DNA of 64,000 nt from Xanthomarina gelatinilytica (GTDB lineage: Bacteria > Bacteroidota > Bacteroidia > Flavobacteriales > Flavobacteriaceae). The stretch lies in assembly GCF_000348685.1 (NCBI RefSeq), contig NZ_ANLA01000016.1:60758-124757 (forward strand), read 5' to 3'. The translations under genes were made by a program, and so were the position numbers. The notes under the pieces were generated by a model that was not told the origin of the DNA, did not search any database, and was given only the letters and a program-made list of their open reading frames with translations. Of this stretch, positions 54,026 to 61,987 are shown piece after piece (the first letter of the stretch is position 1; each line of letters begins with the position of its first letter).

Positions 54026-55111
54026 ATGGAAAATCGCAAATTAAGAATAAACGGTCACTCTCACCTACTTCCCTATCCAGAGGAAATACCTCAGTTTATG
54101 AAAGATAAAGGCATTTTTTGGGTAGATAAAGACCGGAAATTTATGCTTCAAAAAGACTGGAATCGCCCAATAACCGATTCAAGTTTTTTTCTGGATGAAA
54201 AACTGGCATGGATGGAACGCTTTAAAATAGATCATGCAGTGGTACTTAATTTATCCCAATTATACGGAAACGGCCTACGTGTGGAAGAAATGAAACAAGC
54301 CTTACGTTTTCAAAACGATTTTAATGCTAAAATCCAACGTGAAAACCCCAGTAAATTTACCTGTGGTTTTGTTGTGCATCCTGGTTTTGTTCGTGGAGCC
54401 TGTTGGGAAATTGAACGATGTGTGGAAGAATTAGGCATGCAATTACTGTGTTTACCAACCCATTACATGGACACCATAGGAACTTGGCGTTGTATTTTTG
54501 ATGAAGAAAACGAACCCATTTTTGAATTGGCAAACAAATATAATCTGGCAGTTGAAATCCATCCTTACGATGGTGAAAAATTCATTAAACTAGAAAACAC
54601 CTCTTGGCGTTTTCATTTAATATGGATGTTAGCTCAATGTGCTGACGCTTATCATTTTCTAACCTTAAACGGATATCAAGACAAATATCCAAACATGCGT
54701 ACCTGTTTTGCCCATGGAGGACAACTGGCACAAATTAACTTAGGAAGACGTATTCAAGGTTTTGATGGCAGACCGGATTTATTTGAAGGCAAGAGTCATC
54801 CAAGAAAAGCCGTTGGCCATAAAAACATCTTTTTTGACACTTTGGTCCATGATACAGGAGGCTTACAATTGCTTATAAAAAACCAGGGCTCCAAACAAGT
54901 ATTGATGGGACTGGACGACCCTTATCCTTTAGGTGAAATGGAAAGTGAAAAACAATCTTCTTATCCTGGTAAAATATTGGATTTGGCTGTTGAACAAAAC
55001 ATTATAAACAGTAATGAACGGGATGCCATTTGGGAAGACAATGTCATCCAATGGTTATGTGGTGATGATAATGAAGCGAAGCAAAAATTAGTAAATAGGA
55101 TTTTAGGATAA
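54026..55111 (+). CDS. 2-amino-3-carboxymuconate 6-semialdehyde decarboxylase
   Basis: The amidohydrolase-fold zinc decarboxylase removes CO2 from the product of the dioxygenase, which would otherwise cyclise to quinolinate. The zinc site starts with INGHSHLLPYPEEIPQFM (H11, H13), continues in LAVEIHPYDG and ACFAHGG-like TCFAHGGQLAQINLG, and ends with the acidic MGLDDPYPLGE. The length of 361 is slightly longer than animal enzymes. Possible starts are ATG 54017 and ATG 54026; the frame is open from TTG 53993. I use 54026, which aligns with the family start MENRKLRINGHSH. Confidence 0.94.
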   Translation: MENRKLRINGHSHLLPYPEEIPQFMKDKGIFWVDKDRKFMLQKDWNRPITDSSFFLDEKLAWMERFKIDHAVVLNLSQLYGNGLRVEEMKQALRFQNDFNAKIQRENPSKFTCGFVVHPGFVRGACWEIERCVEELGMQLLCLPTHYMDTIGTWRCIFDEENEPIFELANKYNLAVEIHPYDGEKFIKLENTSWRFHLIWMLAQCADAYHFLTLNGYQDKYPNMRTCFAHGGQLAQINLGRRIQGFDGRPDLFEGKSHPRKAVGHKNIFFDTLVHDTGGLQLLIKNQGSKQVLMGLDDPYPLGEMESEKQSSYPGKILDLAVEQNIINSNERDAIWEDNVIQWLCGDDNEAKQKLVNRILG

Positions 55112-55113
55112 TA

Positions 55114-55140
55114 TGTCTCGTCGATCACAGTCGAGAGGTT
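55114..55140. repeat. GTCTCGA-type repeat upstream of the GIY-YIG pseudogene
   Basis: TGTCTCGTCGATCACAGTCG (55114-55133) plus AGAGGTT is similar to the copy at 48732-48754. It directly precedes the broken nuclease gene. Confidence 0.65.
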
Positions 55141-55144
55141 TAAA

Positions 55145-55498
55145 ATGAAATCACTTATGCGTACATATTAAAATGTCCAGATGGATTAACTTACAAAGGA
55201 ATTACCAATAATATCTAGACGCTTTGAGGAGCATCAACAAGGTTTAAATAAAAGTTGTTTTGCTTATAAAAGAAGGCCTTTAAAATCGATTTTTAAACAA
55301 GAATTTAATGATGCTAATCAAGCGATCTGTTTTGAGAAGAAAATAAAAACATGGAGTAGAAAAAAGAAGTTAGCATTGGCTAAGGGAAATTCCAACTTAT
55401 TACAAATTTTAGCCGAATGTAGAAATGCAACTCATTCAAAATATAATCCGAAAAACAAAGAAGGTCTTGACTGCGCTAGACAAGACACTATATCATAA
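55145..55498 (+). pseudogene. Frameshifted GIY-YIG nuclease (solitary URI-type) pseudogene
   Basis: Reading across frames gives a GIY-YIG nuclease of about 115 residues. It starts MKSL at 55145; one missing T near 55155 shifts the frame into AYILKCPDGLTYKGITNN, and about 2 missing bases near 55211 in an AT run shift it into ISRRFEEHQQGLNKSCFAYK. The last part reads WSRKKKLALAKGNSNLLQIL and ends with GLDCARQDTIS. That tail is the translation of the palindromic repeat at 55463-55487, and the stop codon lies just after it. The GIY (YIL), YIG (YKG) and SRRFEEH pattern is clear. Two frameshifts make it non-functional. It disrupts the spacing of the kynurenine cluster, with the O-methyltransferase gene 5 nt downstream. 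Confidence 0.85.
55463..55487. repeat. GTCTTGACTGCGCTAGAC palindromic repeat at the GIY-YIG 3' end
   Basis: This copy (55463-55487) resembles GTCTCGACTGCGCTCGAC-type repeats and is translated as the C-terminal tail of the pseudogene. Confidence 0.65.
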
Positions 55499-55503
55499 AC
55501 ACC

Positions 55504-56148
55504 ATGCACTTTTTACCAGAGAAAATAGACGAATATGTAGTGGCTCATTCAGAAAATGAACCCCAATTATTACAACAGTTAACACGGGAAACATATCAAA
55601 AAATATTGCAACCACGCATGCTTAGTGGTCACTACCAAGGTCGTGTGTTAAGCATGATCTCAAAATTGGTGAACCCAACTTGCATCCTAGAAATTGGCAC
55701 TTATACAGGTTATTCTGCGCTATGTTTAGCTGAAGGACTTAAAGAAAATGGCTCTTTACATACCATAGATGTGAATGAGGAATTGGTGGATTTTCAACGC
55801 AAATATTTTGACTTATCGCCTTATGGCAACCAAATCCATCAGCATTTAGGAAATGCTTTGGAAATTATTCCACTATTGAAAGACACTTTTGATATAGTGT
55901 TTATTGATGCCGACAAAGAGAATTATGCAAGCTACTTTGAACTTATAATAGATAAGTTAAACCCTGGAGGCATCATTTTATCTGATAACGTATTGTGGAG
56001 TGGCAAAATATTGGAAACAAAACTTAAAAAAGAAGATAAAGCTACACTAGCTCTTAAAGCCTACAATAAATCATTAAAAGAAGATAAACGGGTTGAAACC
56101 ATTATATTACCCATTCGTGATGGGCTAACTATAAGTAGGAAAAAATAG
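55504..56148 (+). CDS. Class I O-methyltransferase (caffeoyl-CoA/catechol type)
   Basis: The 214-residue protein belongs to the O-methyltransferase 3 family: the SAM site is LEIGTYTGYSALCLAEGL, the acidic residue in LHTIDVNEELVDF, the divalent-metal region FIDADKENYASYFELIIDKL, and PGGIILSDNVLWSGKI. Such enzymes methylate catechol-like hydroxyls; a 3-hydroxyanthranilate or hydroxykynurenine derivative is a possible substrate in this setting, but that is only inference. The spacing of 5 nt from the broken nuclease suggests that the original link to the decarboxylase gene was interrupted. Confidence 0.93.
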   Translation: MHFLPEKIDEYVVAHSENEPQLLQQLTRETYQKILQPRMLSGHYQGRVLSMISKLVNPTCILEIGTYTGYSALCLAEGLKENGSLHTIDVNEELVDFQRKYFDLSPYGNQIHQHLGNALEIIPLLKDTFDIVFIDADKENYASYFELIIDKLNPGGIILSDNVLWSGKILETKLKKEDKATLALKAYNKSLKEDKRVETIILPIRDGLTISRKK

Positions 56149-56215
56149 GATTGATCAATGCAATTTCTTTCCTGTCCATGAACAAGTATCGCAAAATATT
56201 AAATATGTAGGAACA

Positions 56216-56340
56216 TCACATTTTTGGACTAACAGAACCTGTAAAATCTTCTAAATCGTCTTTTACCTTATTGATTTCGTCTTGCACATCTTTGGTGATA
56301 CTGTTTATCAATGCTACTTTTTCGGAACTCTATGTGACTT
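56216..56340 (-). pseudogene. Truncated tatA copy (3' end only)
   Basis: The minus-strand translation of the region ends with TKDVQDEINKVKDDLEDFTG followed by SVSPKM and a stop, which nearly repeats the C-terminus of the intact TatA at 57043-57330 (TKDVQDELNKVKDDLEDFTG, SVRRKM). Upstream of this the match degrades through small indels and then stops. So about 120 bp of the tatA 3' end is duplicated about 0.8 kb away in the same orientation, with the Cys-rich lipoprotein gene between the copies. The copy lacks the membrane helix and has no function as a Tat component. Confidence 0.85.
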
Positions 56341-56360
56341 CAAGAGTTAAATATGTAAAA

Positions 56361-56390
56361 AAACCTCACAAATAAAAAAAAGCGAGGTTT
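56361..56390 (-). terminator. Terminator of the Cys-rich lipoprotein gene
   Basis: AAACCTC (56361-56367) pairs with GAGGTTT (56384-56390) around an A-rich loop. On the minus strand the hairpin is followed by a T-run, just downstream of the 56414 stop. Confidence 0.7.
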
Positions 56391-56413
56391 AAATTTATAG
56401 ACTAGAATTTTGT

Positions 56414-56896
56414 TTAACCTCCAGTAGTTGTTCTTTTACAGTCTCCTTTCAATCCATTGCTTCCATAACACTCAGTACAATAGGATCCATTTGGTATGCA
56501 ACCTCCTCCACTAGCACATGCTATTGATGTACAAACAGTCTTATCAACTCTATAATTATTTTGGTTATCCAAAACTAAAGCAACAGTTGAAACATAATCA
56601 TTTTTACTGTAGATACGTAGGTATTTTTTAGCGTCTATATCTATTATTTTTATAGATTGTGGTTCAATATCTAAATCAAAGGTATTTGAATATTCTTTAA
56701 CTGCTTTTAAGATTGTATTTTCGGCAACTGTAAATTCGAACTGTCCGTTTTTATCAATACCTATATTAGAATTAATAAAACTGTCCATTTTTTCGTTAGT
56801 AACATCTGAAGACTCCTGAATATTATCAGTTTCATTATCACAAGAAACAATAAACATAGAAAAAACAAATGTAAGTAATAAGAATATTTTTTTCAT
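56414..56896 (-). CDS. Lipoprotein with Cys-rich C-terminal tail
   Basis: The N-terminus MKKIFLLLTFVFSMFIVSCD is a lipoprotein signal with Cys19. The middle region (20-115) is acidic and contains FEFTVAENTILKAVKEYSNT and IKIIDIDAKKYLRIYSKNDY. The last ~40 residues hold six cysteines: VCTSIACASGGGCIPNG, YCTECYGSNGLKGDC, ending KRTTTGG. That tail looks like a small disulphide-bonded or metal-binding module. I do not recognise a named family. The gene lies between the tatA fragment and intact tatA on the same strand and may have arrived with the duplication. Confidence 0.75.
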   Translation of the reverse strand: MKKIFLLLTFVFSMFIVSCDNETDNIQESSDVTNEKMDSFINSNIGIDKNGQFEFTVAENTILKAVKEYSNTFDLDIEPQSIKIIDIDAKKYLRIYSKNDYVSTVALVLDNQNNYRVDKTVCTSIACASGGGCIPNGSYCTECYGSNGLKGDCKRTTTGG

Positions 56897-57042
56897 AATG
56901 TATAGATTTTAAAGTGATTAACGTTATTAAAGTTAAAAAAAAAATCACAAAACAAAAGATACATGGGAAAAGCAGGAATTATTTACCTTACGTTTATAAT
57001 AAAATCACGTTGAATAAATAGATTCTCCTGTCTACTGGAATT

Positions 57043-57330
57043 TTACATTTTTCGTCTTACAGAGCCTGTAAAATCTTCTAGGTCGTCTTTTACCTTATTG
57101 AGTTCGTCTTGCACATCTTTGGTAATGCTGGTATCAATGCCATTTTTTTCGGCACTTTTGGTGATTTCGGTCTTAATGTCGTTTGATGCATCTTTAAGCA
57201 TGCGCATGCCTTTTCCCAAACCTCTTGCGATTTCAGGAATTTTATCTGCACCAAAAACCATGACAACTATAAATAGTATGAACATGATTTCGGTAGTCCC
57301 TATAAATAATAATATGCTTGCTTGTATCAC
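57043..57330 (-). CDS. tatA: Twin-arginine translocase subunit TatA/E
   Basis: The 95-residue protein has the short N-terminal membrane helix (FIGTTEIMFILFIVVMVFGA) and the amphipathic helix signature DKIPEIARGLGKGMRMLKDA, then a charged tail. It forms the pore-like part of the Tat export system for folded proteins. No tatC is next to it here. A TATATTTG box ends 4 nt before the ATG, so the message may be leaderless. The 3' end of this gene is duplicated at 56216-56340. Confidence 0.95.
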   Translation of the reverse strand: MIQASILLFIGTTEIMFILFIVVMVFGADKIPEIARGLGKGMRMLKDASNDIKTEITKSAEKNGIDTSITKDVQDELNKVKDDLEDFTGSVRRKM

Positions 57331-57334
57331 AATG

Positions 57335-57342
57335 CAAATATA
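57335..57342 (-). promoter_or_regulatory. -7 box (TATATTTG) of tatA
   Basis: The top strand reads CAAATATA. It ends 4 nt before the tatA ATG at 57330, similar to the spacing at the UbiA-like gene. Confidence 0.45.
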
Positions 57343-57365
57343 GTGAGTTGCTAGTTGAGAATAAA

Positions 57366-57396
57366 AAAAGCCGACTCATTTTTATGGTCGGCTTTT
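57366..57396 (-). terminator. Terminator of the M1 peptidase gene
   Basis: A 10-bp stem (57366-57375 with 57387-57396) is followed by a T-run on the minus strand, 20 nt after the peptidase stop. Confidence 0.88.
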
Positions 57397-57415
57397 AAAT
57401 ATTTAACGTTTGGTG

Positions 57416-59722
57416 TTAATCTCTAACTTCATTTTTAAATTTATCGAAATCACTTTCAGAAACTTCTTTTGGCCAGGAATTGTTTGATGTGTCCACATCT
57501 GCTGTTTCCAGGTTTGGATCTACTGTTATTTTAACAATTTCCTTATCTGATGCAACCGACTTACTAACCTCTTTATCATTCAACCTCCAGATTTCTGCTG
57601 GATAATGATCTGTTTTAGTGGTACCATCTGCATAGGTATACTCTACAATAATTGGCATAACCAGTCCTCCTGGTTTATCAAATGTTACATTATAGAAATA
57701 TTTAGGTGTTTTAATATTGGCACGTTCAGCCTCAGTAAAATTATCCATAACATATTCCTTTAAAGGGATTGAATTGTCTAAAAGAGACCCATTTTTCATG
57801 TCTTCTTTAAACTCTTCACTTCCTTCTTCAACCATAAAAACCAATGGAGGCAAATCAGACAGTTCCATACCATAACGTTTGGCCATCATTTTAGCGTACT
57901 CGTTAGGCTCTGAAGACACATAAAATTTCTTTACTTCTTTTACCCCTATATCTACATAATCGGTTGTATAGAACCAACCTCTCCAAAACCAATCCAAATC
58001 GAAGGCAGAGGCATCTTCCATGGTTCTAAAGAAATCTTCTGGAGTTGGGTGTTTAAACATCCAACGGTTGGCATATTCTTTAAACGCATAATCAAACAAC
58101 TCGCGTCCCATAACGGTTTCGCGCAATATATTAAGGGCTGTTGCTGGTTTTCCGTATGCATTGTTACCAAATTGATAGGTGTTTAAACCTTTGGTCATTA
58201 TTGGCGCAATAAAATCCTGATCGCCTCCCATATAAGGCACTATGTTTGCAGCTGGGCCACGTCTTGATGGGTATTTATCATGTCCTGGCGAAAGTGCATC
58301 TGGATGCCATTCTCCAAAATCCTGTTCTGCCACATACTGCAAAAAGGTGTTCAAACCTTCATCCATCCAGGTCCATTGACGCTCGTCACTGTTTACAATC
58401 ATTGGAAAATAGTTATGTCCGACTTCATGAATAATAACGCTAATCATTCCATACTTTGTTCTGTCACTATAATTTCCGTTTTCATCAGGACGACCATAAT
58501 TCCAGCAAATCATTGGATATTCCATCCCTTGATTTTTTGCATGAACTGAAATGGCTTTGTGATATGGATATTCAAAAGTCATCCTTGAATATGTTTTTAA
58601 GGTGGCTGCTACTGCATAAGTTGACCATTCTTCCCAAAGTGGATTTCCTTCTTTTGGATACATGGAAACAGCCATGACATCTTTATCTCCAATTTTAACA
58701 GCCATCATGTCCCAAATAAATTTCCTTGAGGTTGCAAATCCAAAATCACGCACATTTTCTGCGTACAGTTTCCAAGTCTTTGTTTTATCTGAAAAGCCTT
58801 TTTCAGCTGCTTCGGCTTCTTCTTGCGATACAATAATTACTGGTTTATCATAAGATTTCTGAGCTTTTTCGTAACGCTTCATCATTTCTTTTGTAAACAC
58901 TTCTTTTCTGTTCATTAATTTTCCGGTACCATCTAGAATATGGTCTGCAGGCACTGTAATATTCACTTCAAAATTTCCAAATGGCAAAGCAAATTCATCA
59001 CGACCCCAAAATTGTGAGTTTTGCCATCCTTCCACATCGTTGTACACAGCCATTCTTGGATAGAATTGAGCAATTACATAGGCTCTGTTTCCATCTTCTG
59101 GGAAGTATTCGTAACCAGAACGTCCTCTCCCATTCACGTGGTCGTTAATGTTATACCACCATTTAATGGAAAATGAAAATTTTTCGCCTGTGTTTAATGG
59201 TTTAGGCAGCTCCACACGCATCATGGTTTGGTTAATTGTGTGTGGTAAATTATTACCATTGGTATCTTTTACTTCTTGAATATTAAAGCCTCCATCAAAA
59301 CCATCTGTCATATAAGTACTTGCAAAAGTTGAAGCCTGTTGTGCTGGAGCAAAGCCTCCTCCTTCAATTAAAGGGGATTTTGAGTCTTTGGCTCTCACGT
59401 TTTGATCCAGTTGCACCCAAAGGTATTTTAATTGGTCTGGGGAATTGTTTGTATACGTAATGGTTTCGAATCCAGAAATTTTAGCGTTTTTATCGTCTAA
59501 AACAATGTCCATTTTATAATCTGCCTGTTGCTGATAGTATGCAGGTCCTGGAGCTCCAGAAGCTGTACGGAACATGTTGGGAGTGGAAAACTCATCATAA
59601 AGTTGTTTGAACTTATTGTTGTTTGTGTGTCCTGGTTTACGGACTGGCTTTTCTTGTTCTTGGGCATACACATTTACCGAAAGAAACAAAACAGAAAGAA
59701 AAAGATACTTTAGTGTTTTCAT
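57416..59722 (-). CDS. Exported M1-family zinc aminopeptidase
   Basis: A signal peptide (1-20, ending VYAQ) precedes an M1 peptidase. The zinc motif HEVGHNYFP begins at about residue 432, with the third ligand in WMDEGLNTFLQYVAE. The exopeptidase motif appears as NQGMEYPMICW in place of GAMEN, as in a group of Bacteroidota M1 enzymes. The N-terminal beta domain includes ETITYTNNSPDQLKYLWVQL. At 768 residues it lacks the long C-terminal helical domain of PepN. It probably trims peptides in the periplasm. The DUF6702 gene lies 149 nt upstream on the same strand. Confidence 0.95.
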   Translation of the reverse strand: MKTLKYLFLSVLFLSVNVYAQEQEKPVRKPGHTNNNKFKQLYDEFSTPNMFRTASGAPGPAYYQQQADYKMDIVLDDKNAKISGFETITYTNNSPDQLKYLWVQLDQNVRAKDSKSPLIEGGGFAPAQQASTFASTYMTDGFDGGFNIQEVKDTNGNNLPHTINQTMMRVELPKPLNTGEKFSFSIKWWYNINDHVNGRGRSGYEYFPEDGNRAYVIAQFYPRMAVYNDVEGWQNSQFWGRDEFALPFGNFEVNITVPADHILDGTGKLMNRKEVFTKEMMKRYEKAQKSYDKPVIIVSQEEAEAAEKGFSDKTKTWKLYAENVRDFGFATSRKFIWDMMAVKIGDKDVMAVSMYPKEGNPLWEEWSTYAVAATLKTYSRMTFEYPYHKAISVHAKNQGMEYPMICWNYGRPDENGNYSDRTKYGMISVIIHEVGHNYFPMIVNSDERQWTWMDEGLNTFLQYVAEQDFGEWHPDALSPGHDKYPSRRGPAANIVPYMGGDQDFIAPIMTKGLNTYQFGNNAYGKPATALNILRETVMGRELFDYAFKEYANRWMFKHPTPEDFFRTMEDASAFDLDWFWRGWFYTTDYVDIGVKEVKKFYVSSEPNEYAKMMAKRYGMELSDLPPLVFMVEEGSEEFKEDMKNGSLLDNSIPLKEYVMDNFTEAERANIKTPKYFYNVTFDKPGGLVMPIIVEYTYADGTTKTDHYPAEIWRLNDKEVSKSVASDKEIVKITVDPNLETADVDTSNNSWPKEVSESDFDKFKNEVRD

Positions 59723-59871
59723 GCGTTGGATATTACTGTTTTAATTGGTCTTGTAAAACATTTATTTTTAATTACTTTAATGGTTTTTTTAAAAAAGAAT
59801 GTTAAATGTTAAAAATTAGTTAGAAAAAATTGAAGGGAAAAATAACGATATTTTTTTAGGATTAATTCACT

Positions 59872-60375
59872 TTATTTAAAGTTTAACAAACCTTTATCAT
59901 TTTCTTTTATAAGGATGAAGCTTTTGTTTTTTGAATTGATTTTGGTTCTTACAATATTCTGTTGTTCAGCATATAAATCAAAAAGAACCGTGTTTTCTAT
60001 TTCAAAAGTATCAATGTTTTTAACACCTTCTATTTCCAAGTAGCACACTACAATATCGTTTTCATATTCTTTACCAATAAAGTTGAGTGTTTTTTCTTCA
60101 CCATTTATTTTCATGATCATTTTGGTTTTCAGGTATCTTTCTATATAAAAATTGGCGTCTACTGTTTCCATTTGTGGTCCTAAAAACAGTTTTTCGTTGT
60201 AACGTGCTTGGAGCACATCTTCAAAATCGTCCAGAAAGATCCTTGAAATGATTTGAACCGACTGTTGTTTCTTTACATATTCAATTTGGGTAACGCTTAC
60301 ATAATATTTATGAAAGGTTGTAAAAGCCAACAATGGCAGGAGTAAAACAAGAATGGTTTTTTTTATAAACAGCAT
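59872..60375 (-). CDS. DUF6702-family exported protein
   Basis: The N-terminus (MLFIKKTILVLLLPLLAFTT) is a signal or membrane segment. FHKYYVSVTQIEYVKKQQSV and then FLDDFEDVLQARYNEKLFLG match the pattern of the DUF6702 family, beta-rich proteins that occur next to M1 peptidase and CarboxypepD_reg genes in flavobacteria. Function is unknown. The order peptidase, DUF6702, regulatory-domain proteins suggests an envelope protein set. Confidence 0.8.
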   Translation of the reverse strand: MLFIKKTILVLLLPLLAFTTFHKYYVSVTQIEYVKKQQSVQIISRIFLDDFEDVLQARYNEKLFLGPQMETVDANFYIERYLKTKMIMKINGEEKTLNFIGKEYENDIVVCYLEIEGVKNIDTFEIENTVLFDLYAEQQNIVRTKINSKNKSFILIKENDKGLLNFK

Positions 60376-60444
60376 ATCAAAAATGTCATGTATGGTTAAG
60401 CAAAGCTAATCATTTTTAAAAGGTCAAAAAGTGTTCCAGAACCA

Positions 60445-61215
60445 TTAATTGGTTTCAGTTTTTATATTGGCTTTATATTGAACGAGTTTTTCATTTAAAA
60501 ATTCCAAAATTTCCAGGTCACTTTTTGCTTTACAACGCCTAATGAAATCGGGATCATCGGAACAAAAATAGAAAAAATCGGTTCTTAAAGTTTCTGAAAG
60601 CCTTGCATTGGAAAACAAAATGGTTTCTGTTCTTTTTCTAACATCATCCAACAAATCGTCTTTACGCTCCAGTTTTATTTGGTTTTTTAATTGTTTGGTT
60701 CTTCCTGTTATGGCATTTATGATAGGAAACAGAGGAATAAATCCTCCACCTGTGGTAGCTTCATTTAGTTTCCGTTCGCTTTGTGTCTTTAATTTTCCTT
60801 GATAGCTTGGAATACCCAATTGTTTGGCAGTAACAGGAGAACCTTCTACATCTGCAATATCTTGCATTAAATCTCCTGAAAGCATACGGCCAACGACCAC
60901 TTCGTCCAAAGCATAGGTGAGTTCTTCCAGATGCACTTCCAATGCTTTCTCTAAAATTATTGTGGCATTTACAACCACTTCTTTGATTTTATGCTGAATG
61001 GACGTAAACTGCAAAGTATCGTTTAGTTTTGCTGAAATTTTAAAACTCCCAAAGGCATTGGTACTTGTAAAAACCTGAGCTGTTTTGTTGATAACATGAA
61101 TATTTTCTGCATCTGAAGTTGTAGTTACTTTTCCAGTAATTTCAACTGTTTGAGAGATTATTGTTTGAAAACAAAGCATCAAAAGCAAGTACAGAAATTT
61201 CTTAATTTTTTTCAT
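60445..61215 (-). CDS. CarboxypepD_reg-like exported protein (paralog 1)
   Basis: A signal peptide (1-21) is followed by a carboxypeptidase-regulatory-like beta domain: VEITGKVTTTSDAENIHVIN, NAFGSFKISAKLNDTLQFTS and LEVHLEELTYALDEVVVGRM (about 22-115). The remaining half is helical and lysine-rich (ERKLNEATTGGGFIPLFPII, LKNQIKLERKDDLLDDVRKR). The family is common next to M1 peptidase in Flavobacteriaceae; the role is unknown. It overlaps the next paralog gene by 14 nt. Confidence 0.85.
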   Translation of the reverse strand: MKKIKKFLYLLLMLCFQTIISQTVEITGKVTTTSDAENIHVINKTAQVFTSTNAFGSFKISAKLNDTLQFTSIQHKIKEVVVNATIILEKALEVHLEELTYALDEVVVGRMLSGDLMQDIADVEGSPVTAKQLGIPSYQGKLKTQSERKLNEATTGGGFIPLFPIINAITGRTKQLKNQIKLERKDDLLDDVRKRTETILFSNARLSETLRTDFFYFCSDDPDFIRRCKAKSDLEILEFLNEKLVQYKANIKTETN

Positions 61216-61987
61216 CTTTCTGCTTTTTAAATTCTAAACTCTGTTTCAGTATAAACTCCAATAGCTGGAATTCTTCTCCTTCTTGCAAGAGGTTTTCGGT
61301 TAAACCGTTTACAACAACAAAACTTATAAAAACATCAACAAGTTCTAAAGGAATTTGATAATTTGTATAAAAAAATTCAGGTGTATATTGTATAGCTAGT
61401 TGCTCTTCTAATTTTATCTCTTCTTTTGGCAAAAAACGCTTTTTTACAGGTCTGTTTATTAATTTATTGAGACCTACAACACTGGCAATATTCAAGCCAT
61501 TGACAAGTTGCCCTTGTTTAAGTATCTTATTATCTACTTTTGTGAATTCGTCTTCAGGAAATTCCATTTCATTGATATTTCCAAAGTTGATATGCAGCTC
61601 TTTTAGAGCCACGACATTGTCTATATCATTCAATAAGTTTCCGGAAAGTTGTGAAGGCAACAAAAGAACTTCTTTTAAAGCATTTACTTTATCCACTAAA
61701 AAAAGACGTAAGTACCTTGAAGCTATTACATCTGTATTTACAACTACTTTTTTGGCTTCATATTGCAAAGCTGAAATTTCAAGAACATCGTTTAGAGCTA
61801 CTTCTAAAATAAAATTTCCTTGAGAATCTGCAACTGTTCCTTTACTGGAAGAGGTGTTAAAAATGGTAACACCTTCCACATCGTTGGTTGCGCTTAGTTT
61901 CCCTGAAACTTCAATTCGATTGATTTGTTGAGCATAAAAACTGGAAGTAACAATAAAAAATGTAATGGTCAGGATAGGTTGGTTCAA
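61202..61987 (-). CDS. CarboxypepD_reg-like exported protein (paralog 2)
   Basis: The layout matches its neighbour: signal peptide (1-19, ending SFYAQ), beta domain with IEVSGKLSATNDVEGVTIFN, SQGNFILEVALNDVLEISAL and LFLVDKVNALKEVLLLPSQL, then a helical C-terminal half ending in a Lys/Glu tail. The start of paralog 1 overlaps its end by 14 nt, so the two are translationally coupled. Sequence identity to the other two copies is moderate, so the duplication is old. Confidence 0.85.
   Translation of the reverse strand: MNQPILTITFFIVTSSFYAQQINRIEVSGKLSATNDVEGVTIFNTSSSKGTVADSQGNFILEVALNDVLEISALQYEAKKVVVNTDVIASRYLRLFLVDKVNALKEVLLLPSQLSGNLLNDIDNVVALKELHINFGNINEMEFPEDEFTKVDNKILKQGQLVNGLNIASVVGLNKLINRPVKKRFLPKEEIKLEEQLAIQYTPEFFYTNYQIPLELVDVFISFVVVNGLTENLLQEGEEFQLLEFILKQSLEFKKQKDEKN

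Noticed and set aside
48732..55503. CRISPR-like array in the kynurenine cluster spacers
   Set aside because: The repeats are of different families, single or paired, and without regularly spaced unique spacers or cas genes.
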